A DNA stretch of 13,720 nucleotides, from NCBI GenBank assembly GCA_030635485.1, contig DAOVYS010000041.1, forward strand, positions 1 through 13,720, written 5' to 3'. Origin of the DNA: Pseudomonadota bacterium. GTDB taxonomy: Bacteria; Desulfobacterota; Desulfobulbia; Desulfobulbales; DAOVYS01. Within the stretch, counting starts at the first letter, position 1, and each line of letters opens with the position of its first letter. Both the position numbers and the translations under genes were made by a program. A model generated the notes under the pieces. It saw only the letters and a program-made list of their open reading frames with translations. It had not been told where the DNA came from and ran no database searches. This document shows positions 13,370 to 13,720 of this stretch, one piece after another.

Positions 13370-13720
13370 CTAATAGGGCCATTGCAAGTATTTTGCGCTC
13401 CCCCCTTTCTGCCCTGAATCTGATAAGGAACCACTACCTTACAGAGAGAACAATTTCCCGTATTTGGGCACGTCAAGGATTGACCGGGAAAAATAATTGT
13501 TGTTGCTCATCTTTAAAAGAGACACCTTAGTAAATAAGTTGTTTTAGAACCAACGTCCCCTTCGACATTCCTTGATCAATATTCGGGTCTTCGCAACGAA
13601 CAGGGACATCTCCTGGTAGTTCGAAATGGGTATTTGCCGGACCGGGGCCTCCAAGCCTCCCCGGGGCTGGTAAAACGAAAGGTTCCAAAAATAAGAGATA
13701 AAAGTTGTAGCGGAATTAAA
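13370..13720. other. Gene-free 3' region with structured segments
   Basis: I see no coding region, tRNA or known RNA here. Two foldable stretches stand out. At 13449-13501, AACAATT/AATTGTT, TCCCG/CGGGA and GTCAA/TTGAC nest into one stem with a right-hand bulge. At 13642-13664, CCGGGG pairs with CCCCGG around 11 bases. Neither is followed by a T-run. AATATTCGGGT near 13577 partly resembles the end of the 6392-6596 element (as read from its right side). Confidence 0.4.

Noticed and set aside
13577..13587. AATATTCGGGT as another end of the 6392-6596 element
   Set aside because: Only 11 bases match, the terminal GTAA is missing, and there is no partner end.
1..13720. CRISPR array, toxin-antitoxin pair, phage or defence genes
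   Set aside because: Neither strand shows spaced direct repeats of CRISPR type or any such coding region; the genes are core housekeeping plus one sensor.

Overview
The window looks like chromosomal core DNA from a Gram-negative, delta-type bacterium (Desulfobacterota or a relative). This is inferred from gene order, from an integration host factor gene closing a thrS-pheT operon, and from the domain make-up of the last protein; no marker gene fixes the species. All recognisable genes lie on the + strand.

Region 1 (1-3040) is a DNA-maintenance block: dnaX (clamp-loader subunit), a YbaB/EbfC nucleoid-associated protein, and recR. A palindromic repeat and one end-like copy of a repeat found again at 6392 lie upstream of dnaX. 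Region 2 (3041-3467) holds tRNA-Val(GAC) and an unusual thrS leader with a perfect 12-bp palindrome and an 8-bp tandem repeat. Region 3 (3468-11458) is the classic translation operon thrS-infC-rpmI-rplT-pheS-pheT-ihfA followed by a MerR-type regulator gene. It makes two aminoacyl-tRNA synthetases, initiation factor IF3, ribosomal proteins L35 and L20, and the alpha subunit of IHF. Region 4 (11459-13720) holds tRNA-Pro(GGG) with a good intrinsic terminator, then a membrane sensor protein with its own sigma70-like promoter, then 351 bases without a gene.

The gene content is ordinary, and I see no complete undescribed system. The interesting signals lie in starts and spacers: an AUC start for infC behind a near-perfect ribosome binding site; two MITE-like elements inside the essential operon, one (6392-6596) with perfect 12-bp ends and a perfect 8-bp target duplication and one (8153-8297) between pheS and pheT; a MerR gene whose N-terminal helix is coded upstream of any canonical start codon, next to a run of six G; a possible frameshift site in dnaX; and a four-cysteine C-terminal module of unknown function on a sensor that has no kinase or cyclase domain.
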